From the NCBI GenBank assembly GCA_900554255.1, contig USGN01000078.1, positions 1 through 5,994 on the forward strand: a stretch of DNA of 5,994 bases, given 5' to 3'. The position numbers and the translations under genes are program-made. Shown piece by piece: positions 1 to 5,994 of this stretch (its first letter is position 1; each line of letters opens with the position of its first letter). Under the pieces are notes generated by a model that saw only the letters and a list, made by a program, of their open reading frames with translations, made no database searches and was not told the DNA's origin. The stretch comes from an uncultured Collinsella sp. (lineage in GTDB: Bacteria; Actinomycetota; Coriobacteriia; Coriobacteriales; Coriobacteriaceae).

Positions 1-19
1 CCGCCCCAACCGAGATAAC

Positions 20-26
20 AAAGGAG
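20..26 (+). promoter_or_regulatory. Ribosome binding site of leuS
   Basis: AAAGGAG lies 5 nt before the ATG at 32 and is a near-consensus Shine-Dalgarno sequence, which fixes the leuS start. The 31 nt before the start hold nothing else recognisable. Any promoter or leader (for example a T-box, common ahead of synthetase genes in Gram-positives) would be outside the window. Confidence 0.85.
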
Positions 27-31
27 CTGAT

Positions 32-2608
32 ATGTGCGATTGCACAGATCATAAGGACGAGATCCCTGCCTACGACGCGCAGGCCATTGAGTCCAGGTGG
101 ATGAAGGCCTGGGAGGACTCCAACCTCTTTGCCGTCGACACCGACGACAGCAAGCCCAAGAAGTACGTGCTCGAGATGTTCCCGTATCCGTCGGGCGACC
201 TGCACATGGGCCACGCGCGCAACTATACCATCGGCGATGCCATGGCCCGTCAGGCCCGCATGCGCGGCTACGACGTGCTGCACCCCATCGGCTTCGATGC
301 CTTTGGCCTGCCCGCCGAGAACGCCGCTATCAAGCACAACACGCAGGCTGCCGCCTGGACGTATAAGAACATGGATCAGGCGCTTGCCACGATGAAGCGC
401 ATGGGCTTCTCCTACGATCTGGATCGCATGGTCAAGACCTGCAGCCCCGACTATTACCGCTGGGGTCAGTGGATCTTTGAGAAGATGTGGGAAAAGGGCC
501 TGGTCTACCGTAAGAAGAACCCGGTGAACTGGTGCCCCAACTGCAAGACCGTTCTGGCCAACGAGCAGGTCACCGAGGGCAAGTGCTGGCGTTGCGGCAC
601 CGAGCCCGAGAAGCGCGACCTGGAGCAGTGGTACTTCAAGATTACCGAGTACTCCCAGGAGCTGCTCGACGACCTGGAGAAACTCCCCGGCTGGCCCGAG
701 CGCGTCAAGCAGATGCAGGCCAACTGGATCGGCCGCTCCGAGGGCGCCGAAGTCGACTTTACCCTGTGCGACAAGGATGGCGAGCCCATCGAGGGCGACG
801 AGGGTAAGATCACTGTCTTCACCACGCGTGCCGACACGCTCTTCGGTGTCTCCTTCTTTGTCCTGGCTCCCGAGTACGCCCGTCTGCACGAGCTCGTCGA
901 GGGCACGGAGTACGAGGAGGCCGTCACCAAGATCGTCGAGGACTCCAAGCATATCTCTGCCGTCGAGCGTGCCCAGGGTACCCTCGAGAAGCACGGTGCC
1001 TTTACCGGCCGCTATGTGGTGAACCCCGTCAACGGCGAGAAGGTCCCCGTGTGGGTTGCCGATTATGTCGTTGCCGACTACGGCACCGGCGCCGTCATGG
1101 CCGTTCCCTGCGGCGACCAGCGCGACTTTGAGTTTGCCCGCAAGTATGACCTGCCGATCGTGCCGATCATCCTGGACGATGACGACCGCGCTGCTGTCGA
1201 GGCCAGCGGCGAGACCATCGATACCTTCCATGCCGAGACCGTCGACTGGGATTGCGCCCACGCTGCCGAGGGTACGCTCGTCCAGTCCGGCAAGTACACC
1301 GGCATGCGCGGCGGCAAGCACTCCGAGGGCGAGGCTGCCATCGTGGCCGACCTCGAGGCCATGGGCTGCGGTCGTCGCAAGGTCGAGTTCCGCCTGCGCG
1401 ACTGGCTCATCAGCCGCCAGCGCTACTGGGGCAATCCCATCCCGGCCATCCACTGCGAGCACTGCGGCATCGTGCCCGTGCCCGAGGACCAGCTGCCGGT
1501 GACGCTGCCCGAGAACCTGGACCTGGGCGCCGGCGAGACCCTCGCCGAGTGCAAGGATTTCTACGAGACCACCTGCCCGGTCTGCGGCCGCCCGGCCAAG
1601 CGCGAGACCGATACCATGGACACCTTCACCTGCTCCAGCTGGTATTACCTGCGCTATACCGATCCGCACAACACTGAGCTGCCCTTCTCCCGTGAGGCTG
1701 CCGACCGTTGGATGCCCGTCGATAACTACATCGGCGGCATCGAGCACGCCATTTTGCACCTGCTCTACAGCCGCTTCTTTACCAAGGCGCTGCGCGACCT
1801 GGGCCTGCTGAGCGTTGACGAGCCCTTCACCAACCTGCTGTGCCAGGGCATGGTCAAGGACGAGAACGGCGACACCATGTCCAAGTCCAAGGGCAACGTC
1901 GTGCCCCCGAGCTCGGTCATCGAGCCCTACGGCGCCGACACCATGCGTCTGGCGATCCTGTTTATCGCCCCGCCCGAGAAGGACTTCGACTGGGATCCCA
2001 AGGCCGTCGAGGGCGCCAACCGCTTCATCAAGCGCGCCTGGCGTATCGTTTGGCAGCTCGTCCAGTCCGGCGACGCCAACGTGGCCTTTGACAAGTCCGC
2101 GCTCGACGAGGTCGCGATGAAGCTCTACCGCGAGCGCCATCGCACCATTGCCAAGTGCACCGAGGACTTCGACCGCGGCCAGTTCAACACCGCGATCTCG
2201 GCCGTCATGGAGCTCGTCAACGCGGCGAGCGCCTACCTCAACGCCACCGAGGGCGCTGACCGCGACAAGGCCCTGTGCTACGGCGTGGCCAAGGACATCG
2301 TGAGCGTCCTTGCCCCCATCTGCCCGTTCTGGGCTGACGAGCTGTGGCACGAGGCCCTCGGCTGTGAGGGCAACGCCTACACCGCCGCCTGGCCCGAGTT
2401 CGACCTGGCCGAGTCCATCGAGGACACGGTACAGATCGTCGTACAGGTGCTCGGCAAGGTCCGTGGCCGCATCGACGTCGCCCGCGATGCCTCCAACGAG
2501 GAGATGCAGGCTGCCGCCGAGGAAGCCGTTGCCAAGTGGCTTGAGGGCAAGACGGTCTTCAAGGCCATCTGCGTGCCTGGCAAGCTGGTCAACCTAGTGG
2601 TCAAGTAA
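32..2608 (+). CDS. leuS: Leucyl-tRNA synthetase (LeuRS), complete
   Basis: This class Ia cytoplasmic synthetase attaches leucine to tRNA-Leu using ATP and hydrolyses mischarged tRNA. The 858 residues are a normal bacterial length. Visible in order are: the HIGH-type motif HMGH (58-61) after PYPSG; a four-Cys zinc module (C168, C171, C185, C188); NWIGRS (231-236) entering the CP1 editing insertion; the editing threonine-rich motif TTRADTLFG (264-272); GTGAVMAVP followed by DQRD (362-365), whose aspartates are expected to hold the amino group of the mischarged residue; RQRYWG (462-467); a second four-Cys site (C475, C478, C515, C518); the YIGGIEHA region (566-573); and the KMSKS-type loop, here TMSKS (615-619). 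A helical anticodon-binding domain and a small C-terminal domain follow. The leucine-specific insertion before KMSKS is minimal, as I recall for Bacillus-type enzymes. Oddities are Gly361 where the editing motif usually has His, and Thr615 in place of the first Lys of KMSKS. The start is fixed by the ribosome binding site; the next in-frame ATG (Met24) would cut into conserved sequence. leuS appears to be its own unit, closed by the terminator at 2639-2673. Confidence 0.98.
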   Translation: MCDCTDHKDEIPAYDAQAIESRWMKAWEDSNLFAVDTDDSKPKKYVLEMFPYPSGDLHMGHARNYTIGDAMARQARMRGYDVLHPIGFDAFGLPAENAAIKHNTQAAAWTYKNMDQALATMKRMGFSYDLDRMVKTCSPDYYRWGQWIFEKMWEKGLVYRKKNPVNWCPNCKTVLANEQVTEGKCWRCGTEPEKRDLEQWYFKITEYSQELLDDLEKLPGWPERVKQMQANWIGRSEGAEVDFTLCDKDGEPIEGDEGKITVFTTRADTLFGVSFFVLAPEYARLHELVEGTEYEEAVTKIVEDSKHISAVERAQGTLEKHGAFTGRYVVNPVNGEKVPVWVADYVVADYGTGAVMAVPCGDQRDFEFARKYDLPIVPIILDDDDRAAVEASGETIDTFHAETVDWDCAHAAEGTLVQSGKYTGMRGGKHSEGEAAIVADLEAMGCGRRKVEFRLRDWLISRQRYWGNPIPAIHCEHCGIVPVPEDQLPVTLPENLDLGAGETLAECKDFYETTCPVCGRPAKRETDTMDTFTCSSWYYLRYTDPHNTELPFSREAADRWMPVDNYIGGIEHAILHLLYSRFFTKALRDLGLLSVDEPFTNLLCQGMVKDENGDTMSKSKGNVVPPSSVIEPYGADTMRLAILFIAPPEKDFDWDPKAVEGANRFIKRAWRIVWQLVQSGDANVAFDKSALDEVAMKLYRERHRTIAKCTEDFDRGQFNTAISAVMELVNAASAYLNATEGADRDKALCYGVAKDIVSVLAPICPFWADELWHEALGCEGNAYTAAWPEFDLAESIEDTVQIVVQVLGKVRGRIDVARDASNEEMQAAAEEAVAKWLEGKTVFKAICVPGKLVNLVVK

Positions 2609-2638
2609 GCGCTGCGCGCATAGCTGACATGAAAAAGC

Positions 2639-2673
2639 GAGGGGCGATTCCGCAGGGAGTCGCCCCTCTTTTT
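2639..2673 (+). terminator. Intrinsic terminator of leuS
   Basis: A 12-bp stem (2639-2650 with 2657-2668, one G-T wobble) closes a 6-nt loop and is followed by TTTTT (2669-2673). It begins 30 nt after the leuS stop. An A5 tract (2632-2636) upstream of the stem could make it work weakly in the other direction, but no convergent gene is present. It separates leuS from the rimP-nusA-infB operon. Confidence 0.93.
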
Positions 2674-2737
2674 GGATATGGATACTTGTGACAACACCCA
2701 ATTATCCATTTCTTGTGGAGAACCTGTGCTCACGCTG

Positions 2738-2776
2738 ACCTGCGCGTTTGGGTTGTGCTTGCACGTTTTCGCAGGT
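2738..2776. repeat. Inverted repeat around the predicted -35 region
   Basis: ACCTGCG (2738-2744) and CGCAGGT (2770-2776) are perfect 7-bp inverted arms 25 nt apart. Between them is a shorter palindrome, GTGC-TT-GCAC (2755-2764), overlapping the proposed -35. The arm centres are 32 bp apart, about three helical turns. This could be an operator for a regulator bound on one DNA face. It could also be chance, since 7-bp arms in a GC-rich genome are not rare. Confidence 0.3.
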
Positions 2777-2787
2777 ATTGATATAGT
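2759..2787 (+). promoter_or_regulatory. Predicted sigma-A-type promoter of the rimP-nusA-infB operon
   Basis: The -10 is TATAGT (2782-2787, five of six matches to consensus), preceded by the extended -10 dinucleotide TG (2779-2780) at the correct one-base spacing. A weak -35, TTGCAC (2759-2764, three of six), sits exactly 17 nt upstream. It lies in an AT-richer stretch between the leuS terminator and rimP, where an operon promoter is expected. Transcription would start near 2794-2796, giving a leader of about 70 nt. It is read from sequence only and not mapped. Confidence 0.65.
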
Positions 2788-2812
2788 TTGCTTGCAAATG
2801 AAGTTGTAATTG

Positions 2813-2845
2813 AAAGAAGTGGGGTTTCGGCCCCGCTTCTTTTTT
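2813..2845 (+). terminator. Terminator-like hairpin in the rimP leader; candidate attenuator
   Basis: A 12-bp stem (2813-2824 with 2831-2842, one T-G wobble) closes a TTTCGG loop; a T-G pair inside it would leave a UUCG tetraloop. C2839 is followed by TTTTTT (2840-2845), partly paired with the A-rich foot of the stem. This is intrinsic-terminator architecture, yet it lies about 20 nt downstream of the predicted start and 8 nt before the rimP Shine-Dalgarno sequence, in the sense direction. It cannot be the leuS terminator, which is 170 nt upstream. It may cause partial termination controlling the operon; in Bacillus subtilis the equivalent operon is, as I recall, attenuated by NusA itself. 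No clear antiterminator partner is visible. Confidence 0.75.
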
Positions 2846-2865
2846 GTATGGATGGAGGTGCCGCA

Positions 2866-3360
2866 ATGGTCAAGACCAAGACCGAGCAGGCGATCATCGA
2901 CGCGCTCGAGGCCGTTGCTCCCCAGCACGATGTCGACATCGTCGACGTTGAGCTCGTGGGTGCCACCAAGGCCCCCTGCGTGCGTGTGCGTATCGAGGGT
3001 GCCGAGGGTCAGAGCCTGTCGCTCAATGACGTCACGGCCAACACCAAATGGGTCGGCGATGTGATTGAGGAGCTCGATCCCATTTCTTCGAGCTATACGC
3101 TCGAGGTGTCGAGCCCGGGTATGGCGCGCCCGCTGCGCCGCCCGCGTGACTTTGCCCGTTTTGTGGGCGAGAACTGCGAGCTCACCTCCACCGCCACCGA
3201 GGGTCGTCGCAAGTACGCCGGCAAGATTGCCGCCGCCACCGAGACGAACGTGACCCTCGAGCTCGAGGACGGCGAGTCCGTTACTCTCGATTTCTCTGAT
3301 GTTAAAAAGTGCAAGTTGAAGCCCACCTATGACTTCAAGCCCGTGAAGGAAGGAAAGTAA
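2866..3360 (+). CDS. rimP: Ribosome maturation factor RimP
   Basis: RimP (YlxS/YhbC family) is a cytoplasmic factor that binds the 30S subunit during late assembly. From the ATG at 2866 the product is 164 residues, close to the usual 150-170. The N-terminal domain has the DIVDVELVG strand and a basic-hydrophobic strand (VRVRIEG). The family hallmark is LEVSSPG followed by RPL (SSPG at 82-85, RPL at 88-90), then the DFARFVG segment. The C-terminal part is a small SH3-like beta domain ending in a Lys-rich tail. The start is set by GGAGG (2854-2858), 7 nt upstream. A longer reading from TTG at 2788 would run through the leader hairpin and begin upstream of the predicted transcription start, so it is unlikely. 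rimP stops 1 nt before the nusA ATG, so the two are probably translationally coupled. Confidence 0.95.
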   Translation: MVKTKTEQAIIDALEAVAPQHDVDIVDVELVGATKAPCVRVRIEGAEGQSLSLNDVTANTKWVGDVIEELDPISSSYTLEVSSPGMARPLRRPRDFARFVGENCELTSTATEGRRKYAGKIAAATETNVTLELEDGESVTLDFSDVKKCKLKPTYDFKPVKEGK

Positions 3361-3361
3361 G

Positions 3362-4609
3362 ATGGCAGCATCCGACATGATGTCCGCCCTGATGGAGCTT
3401 TGCCAGGAGAAGCACATCGACCAGCTCTACCTGATCGACCGCCTGGAGCAGTCGCTCGCCAAGAGTTATGCCGAGATCCTGCATCTTGAGTGGGGCGCCA
3501 AGGTGACCATCGACCGCACCACCGGCAAGATCTACGTTTACCGTCTGGAGCCGATCGACGATTCCATGGACGAGGAGGGCAACTTCACCGAGTTCGAGGA
3601 GATCGACGTCACTCCCAAGAACACGAGCCGCATCGCTGCCCAGCACGCCAAGGCCGAGATCAACGCCATCGTGCGCAACTCCGCCCGCGAGCAGATCTAC
3701 GAGGAGTTCTCCGGCCGCATCGGTGACCTCATCAGCGGTACCGTGCTGCAGTCCACGCCCGACTTCACGATCGTCAAGATTCGCGAGGGCGTCGAGGCCG
3801 AGCTTCCGCACTTCGACCAGCGCCGTTACGAGAACGAGCGCAACGAGCGTCCGATGGGCGAGCGCTACCTGCACAACCAGCACATCAAGGCCGTGATCAT
3901 CGACGTTCGCGACCCCAACTCCAACCTGCAGCCGGTTCGTGGCGAGCACAGCCGTCCGCCGATTGTCATCTCCCGTACCCACCCCGAGCTCATGCGTCGT
4001 CTGTTTGAGCAGGAGGTGCCCGAGATCTATGAGGGCACCGTTCAGATCAAGTCGATCGCCCGCGAGCCCGGTCAGCGCTCTAAGGTCGCCGTTCACTCGC
4101 TCGACGATCGTCTGGATCCCGTTGGCGCCTGCGTCGGCCCCAAGGGCAGCCGTGTTCGCGCCGTCGTGGGCGAGCTCCGTGGCGAGCGCGTCGACGTCAT
4201 CCTGTGGGATGCCGATCCGGCCGTCTACGTTGCCAACGCCCTGTCGCCTGCCAAGGTCACCCGCGTCCTTATCGACGAGGAGAAGGCCTATGCCGGCGTC
4301 ATCGTGCCCGATGACCAGCTTTCGCTCGCCATCGGCAAGGAGGGCCAGAACGCCCGCCTCGCCGCGCGCCTGACCGGCTGGCATATCGATATTAAGTCCG
4401 AGACCCTTGCCGCCGACATCCTCAAGAACGTTCCCGTTCACGAGGAGCCCGCCGCCGACCTGATCGGTGACGAGGAGGACGAGGACGTCCGTCGCTGCGA
4501 GTTCGTGTCCGAGGACGGCATCCAGTGTCGCAACCAGGCCCGTCCCGGCTCCCGTTTCTGCGGTGTCCACGACACCGACGCCTTCGATGATGCGGAGGAC
4601 CTGATCTAG
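3362..4609 (+). CDS. nusA: Transcription termination/antitermination factor NusA with Cys3His C-terminal tail
   Basis: NusA binds RNA polymerase near the RNA exit channel, promotes pausing and intrinsic termination, and takes part in rRNA antitermination. The 415 residues read as: polymerase-binding N-terminal domain (about 1-117); S1 domain (about 118-190); KH1 (about 200-278) with VGACVGPKG (GPKG at 259-262); KH2 (about 279-345) with [12 protein letters not shown] (GKEG at 325-328). The stretch between S1 and KH1 has the typical [19 protein letters not shown] sequence. No E. coli-like acidic repeats follow. Instead residues 346-415 form an acidic tail (GDEEDEDV, 369-376) containing C379, C389, C400 and H403 (C-x9-C-x10-C-x2-H), which looks like a small zinc knuckle, then a second acidic end. 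The S1 domain seems to carry about ten extra polar, charged residues near 151-171. AAGGA (3350-3354) inside the rimP end serves as ribosome binding site. Confidence 0.97.
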   Translation: MAASDMMSALMELCQEKHIDQLYLIDRLEQSLAKSYAEILHLEWGAKVTIDRTTGKIYVYRLEPIDDSMDEEGNFTEFEEIDVTPKNTSRIAAQHAKAEINAIVRNSAREQIYEEFSGRIGDLISGTVLQSTPDFTIVKIREGVEAELPHFDQRRYENERNERPMGERYLHNQHIKAVIIDVRDPNSNLQPVRGEHSRPPIVISRTHPELMRRLFEQEVPEIYEGTVQIKSIAREPGQRSKVAVHSLDDRLDPVGACVGPKGSRVRAVVGELRGERVDVILWDADPAVYVANALSPAKVTRVLIDEEKAYAGVIVPDDQLSLAIGKEGQNARLAARLTGWHIDIKSETLAADILKNVPVHEEPAADLIGDEEDEDVRRCEFVSEDGIQCRNQARPGSRFCGVHDTDAFDDAEDLI

Positions 4610-4618
4610 CGCGCGGTC

Positions 4619-4639
4619 GCGCCGGGCGGGTCCCGGCGC
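4619..4639 (+). other. GC-rich hairpin between nusA and infB
   Basis: GCGCCGGG (4619-4626) and CCCGGCGC (4632-4639) form a perfect 8-bp stem around a 5-nt loop, starting 9 nt after the nusA stop. No T tract follows, so it is not a standard intrinsic terminator. It could pause polymerase, protect or define a processed nusA mRNA 3' end, or have no role. Confidence 0.6.
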
Positions 4640-4664
4640 ATACCCCACGCTCGTTCAGTCTCTA

Positions 4665-4679
4665 GGCACCCAAGGTGCC
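4665..4679 (+). other. Short hairpin upstream of infB ribosome binding site
   Basis: GGCACC (4665-4670) and GGTGCC (4674-4679) form a perfect 6-bp stem with a CAA loop, 9 nt before the infB Shine-Dalgarno AGGTGA (4689-4694). There is no T tract. It may affect infB translation or mRNA processing. It is short enough that chance cannot be excluded. Confidence 0.4.
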
Positions 4680-4700
4680 AGAAAGGGTAGGTGAAGTCAT

Positions 4701-5994
4701 ATGGCAAAAGTCCGTGTGTCCACCCTGGCCAAAGAGTTCGGCATGACCTCCAAGGAACTGATGGGTCATCTCGCCGAAATGAAGATTCCCGCTAAGTCCG
4801 CTTCCTCCGCCCTGGAGGACGCCTACGTCGCTATGGTCCGCAAGCAGCTCGCCTCGGTGATCGAGGCCCGCGCCCAGGAAGTCGAGGCCGCCAAGCAGGC
4901 CGAGGAGCAGGCCGCTGCTGCCGAGGAGGCAGCGCGCGCTGCCGAGGCAGAGCGCGAGCGCATCGCCGCCGAGAAGGCACGCGAGGAGGAGCGCCGCCAG
5001 TTCGCCGCGGCCCAGGCTGCCGAGGAGGCCGCCCGCGCCGAGGCCGAGGCTAAGAAGAAGGCCGAGCAGGAGCGTCTTGCCCGCGAGAAGGAGGAGGCTG
5101 CCCGCGAGGCTCAGCGCCGCGCCGTCCCCGCTTCCGACTCCGGTTCGCGTTTCCGTTCGCTGCTCGACCAGATCGCCGCACAGGAGACCGTGCTCAAGGA
5201 GAAGAAGGACGCCGAGGAGAAGGCCAAGGCCGAGCGCGCTGCCGAGCGCGGCAACCGTCGTGGCGGCAACAACGACCGTCGCGGTGGCCGTCGTAACGAT
5301 CGCAATGCCTCCGACAACAACTCCGAGCGTAACGCCTCCGAGAACCGCCCCCACAGCCATCGCACCAACGCCAGCAACAACGTCGCTGCCGGCATGGACT
5401 TCCCCAACCCCGACAAGCAGGGCAAGGGCAAGAAGCGCAAGGGTGGTCACAACAACGAAGAGGACCACTACAGCCGCATGGCTCGCGAGGCCGAGGAGTA
5501 CAGCCGCGAGAAGGTGCTCGAGGAGGCTCGTGCCGCCGTCGAGGAGGCCTCTCGCGAGTCCACCGGTCGCCGCAAAAAGCGCAAGGAGAAGCGCGAGCGC
5601 GAGGCCGCAAAGGCTCAGGAAGAGCGCAAGATTGAGGAGGCGCTGGCCCAGGGCGTGAACCCCGAGGACCTTGACGCCATCAAGGTCTCCCAGGGCGTTA
5701 CCGTCCAGGAGCTCGCCGAGGCGCTCGACGTTCCGGCCAACGACATCATCAAGCGCCTGTTCCTGCTGGGTACGCCGCTTACCATGACGCAGTCCATGTC
5801 CGACGACCTCGTCGAGCTCGTTGCCGACGACCTGGGTCGCCAGATAAAGATCATCACCCCCGAGGAGGAGAACACCTTCTCGTTCTACGACGATCCCGCC
5901 GACCTTAAGCCGCGTGCCCCGGTCGTCACCGTCATGGGCCACGTCGACCACGGCAAGACGAGCCTGCTCGACTACATCCGTCACGCAAAGGTCG
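4701..5994 (+). CDS. infB: Translation initiation factor IF2, N-terminal part (3' end beyond window)
   Basis: IF2 is the GTPase that brings initiator fMet-tRNA to the 30S subunit and promotes 50S joining. 431 codons are visible with no stop. Residues 1-50 form a first IF2_N-type helical domain ([19 protein letters not shown]). Residues about 54-140 are an Ala/Glu/Arg/Lys-rich stretch likely to form a long helix or coiled coil. Residues about 184-230 are low-complexity, rich in Arg, Gly, Asn and Ser, with RRGG repeats. Another charged helical stretch (about 255-315) is followed by the second IF2_N domain (about 330-378). The GTPase domain begins near 405 with the P-loop GHVDHGKT (413-420, at 5937-5960). 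The other G motifs and the beta-barrel and fMet-tRNA-binding domains would follow outside. The start is supported by AGGTGA (4689-4694), 6 nt before the ATG. It lies 91 nt after nusA with no visible promoter, so it is probably cotranscribed. Confidence 0.97.
   Translation, partial: MAKVRVSTLAKEFGMTSKELMGHLAEMKIPAKSASSALEDAYVAMVRKQLASVIEARAQEVEAAKQAEEQAAAAEEAARAAEAERERIAAEKAREEERRQFAAAQAAEEAARAEAEAKKKAEQERLAREKEEAAREAQRRAVPASDSGSRFRSLLDQIAAQETVLKEKKDAEEKAKAERAAERGNRRGGNNDRRGGRRNDRNASDNNSERNASENRPHSHRTNASNNVAAGMDFPNPDKQGKGKKRKGGHNNEEDHYSRMAREAEEYSREKVLEEARAAVEEASRESTGRRKKRKEKREREAAKAQEERKIEEALAQGVNPEDLDAIKVSQGVTVQELAEALDVPANDIIKRLFLLGTPLTMTQSMSDDLVELVADDLGRQIKIITPEEENTFSFYDDPADLKPRAPVVTVMGHVDHGKTSLLDYIRHAKV

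Noticed and set aside
2678..2709. Inverted repeat ATGGATA/TATCCAT with an 18-nt loop after the leuS terminator, enclosing the small palindrome TTGTGACAA
   Set aside because: The arms are only 7 bp and AT-rich, with no T tract or promoter element attached. I cannot separate it from chance.
2674..2812. Possible tRNA or riboswitch before rimP, by analogy with metY in E. coli
   Set aside because: I see no cloverleaf arms, no T-loop GGTTCGA-type sequence and no recognised riboswitch core.
2788..2865. Longer RimP with TTG start at 2788
   Set aside because: The extra 26 residues would be encoded by the leader hairpin and begin upstream of the predicted transcription start. GGAGG 7 nt before ATG 2866 and the normal RimP length favour the shorter form.
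2377..3417. 346-residue minus-strand open frame spanning the leuS end, the promoter gap and rimP
   Set aside because: It crosses two hairpin terminators and a promoter, overlaps two clear genes and has no recognisable motif.
3335..4648. 437-residue open frame on the minus strand opposite nusA
   Set aside because: Same cause: it mirrors nusA codon bias, has no recognisable domain, and lies fully antisense to a clear NusA.
4610..4700. Remnant of ylxR between nusA and infB
   Set aside because: The spacer is too short, and no frame shows the Cys-containing start typical of YlxR.
4662..5984. 440-residue open frame on the minus strand opposite infB
   Set aside because: It is a by-product of strong GC bias at third codon positions. 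The translation is Leu/Gly/Val/Ala-rich low complexity with no family resemblance, and the + strand encodes clear IF2.

Overview
The window is high-GC, with strong G/C preference at third codon positions. It reads as housekeeping DNA from an anaerobic actinobacterium of the class Coriobacteriia, probably close to Collinsella. That placement rests on codon bias, the protein sequences as I recognise them, and a compact NusA without E. coli-type acidic repeats. It is a judgement by eye, not a search result.

All genes lie on the + strand. leuS (leucyl-tRNA synthetase, complete, 32-2608) has a good ribosome binding site and ends at a strong intrinsic terminator (2639-2673). A 257-nt gap follows, with a predicted extended -10 promoter (2759-2787) and then a second terminator-like hairpin with a six-T tract (2813-2845). 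That hairpin lies only about 20 nt after the predicted transcription start and 8 nt before the rimP Shine-Dalgarno sequence. Next come rimP (2866-3360, 30S maturation factor), nusA (3362-4609, transcription termination/antitermination factor, 1 nt after rimP), a 91-nt spacer with two GC hairpins, and infB (4701 to beyond 5994, translation initiation factor IF2, cut by the window end just after its GTPase P-loop).

rimP-nusA-infB is the conserved core of a widespread bacterial operon joining ribosome assembly, transcription elongation/termination and translation initiation. The ylxR gene that normally sits between nusA and infB in Gram-positive bacteria is absent here.

No mobile element, CRISPR array or obviously new multi-gene system is visible. 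The points most worth a second look are: (1) the terminator-like hairpin in the rimP-nusA leader, a candidate site for NusA autoregulation by attenuation; (2) a short acidic C-terminal extension of NusA carrying a Cys3His zinc-knuckle-like motif, in a locus without ylxR; (3) the two hairpins between nusA and infB; and (4) a His-to-Gly change in the otherwise conserved LeuRS editing motif.
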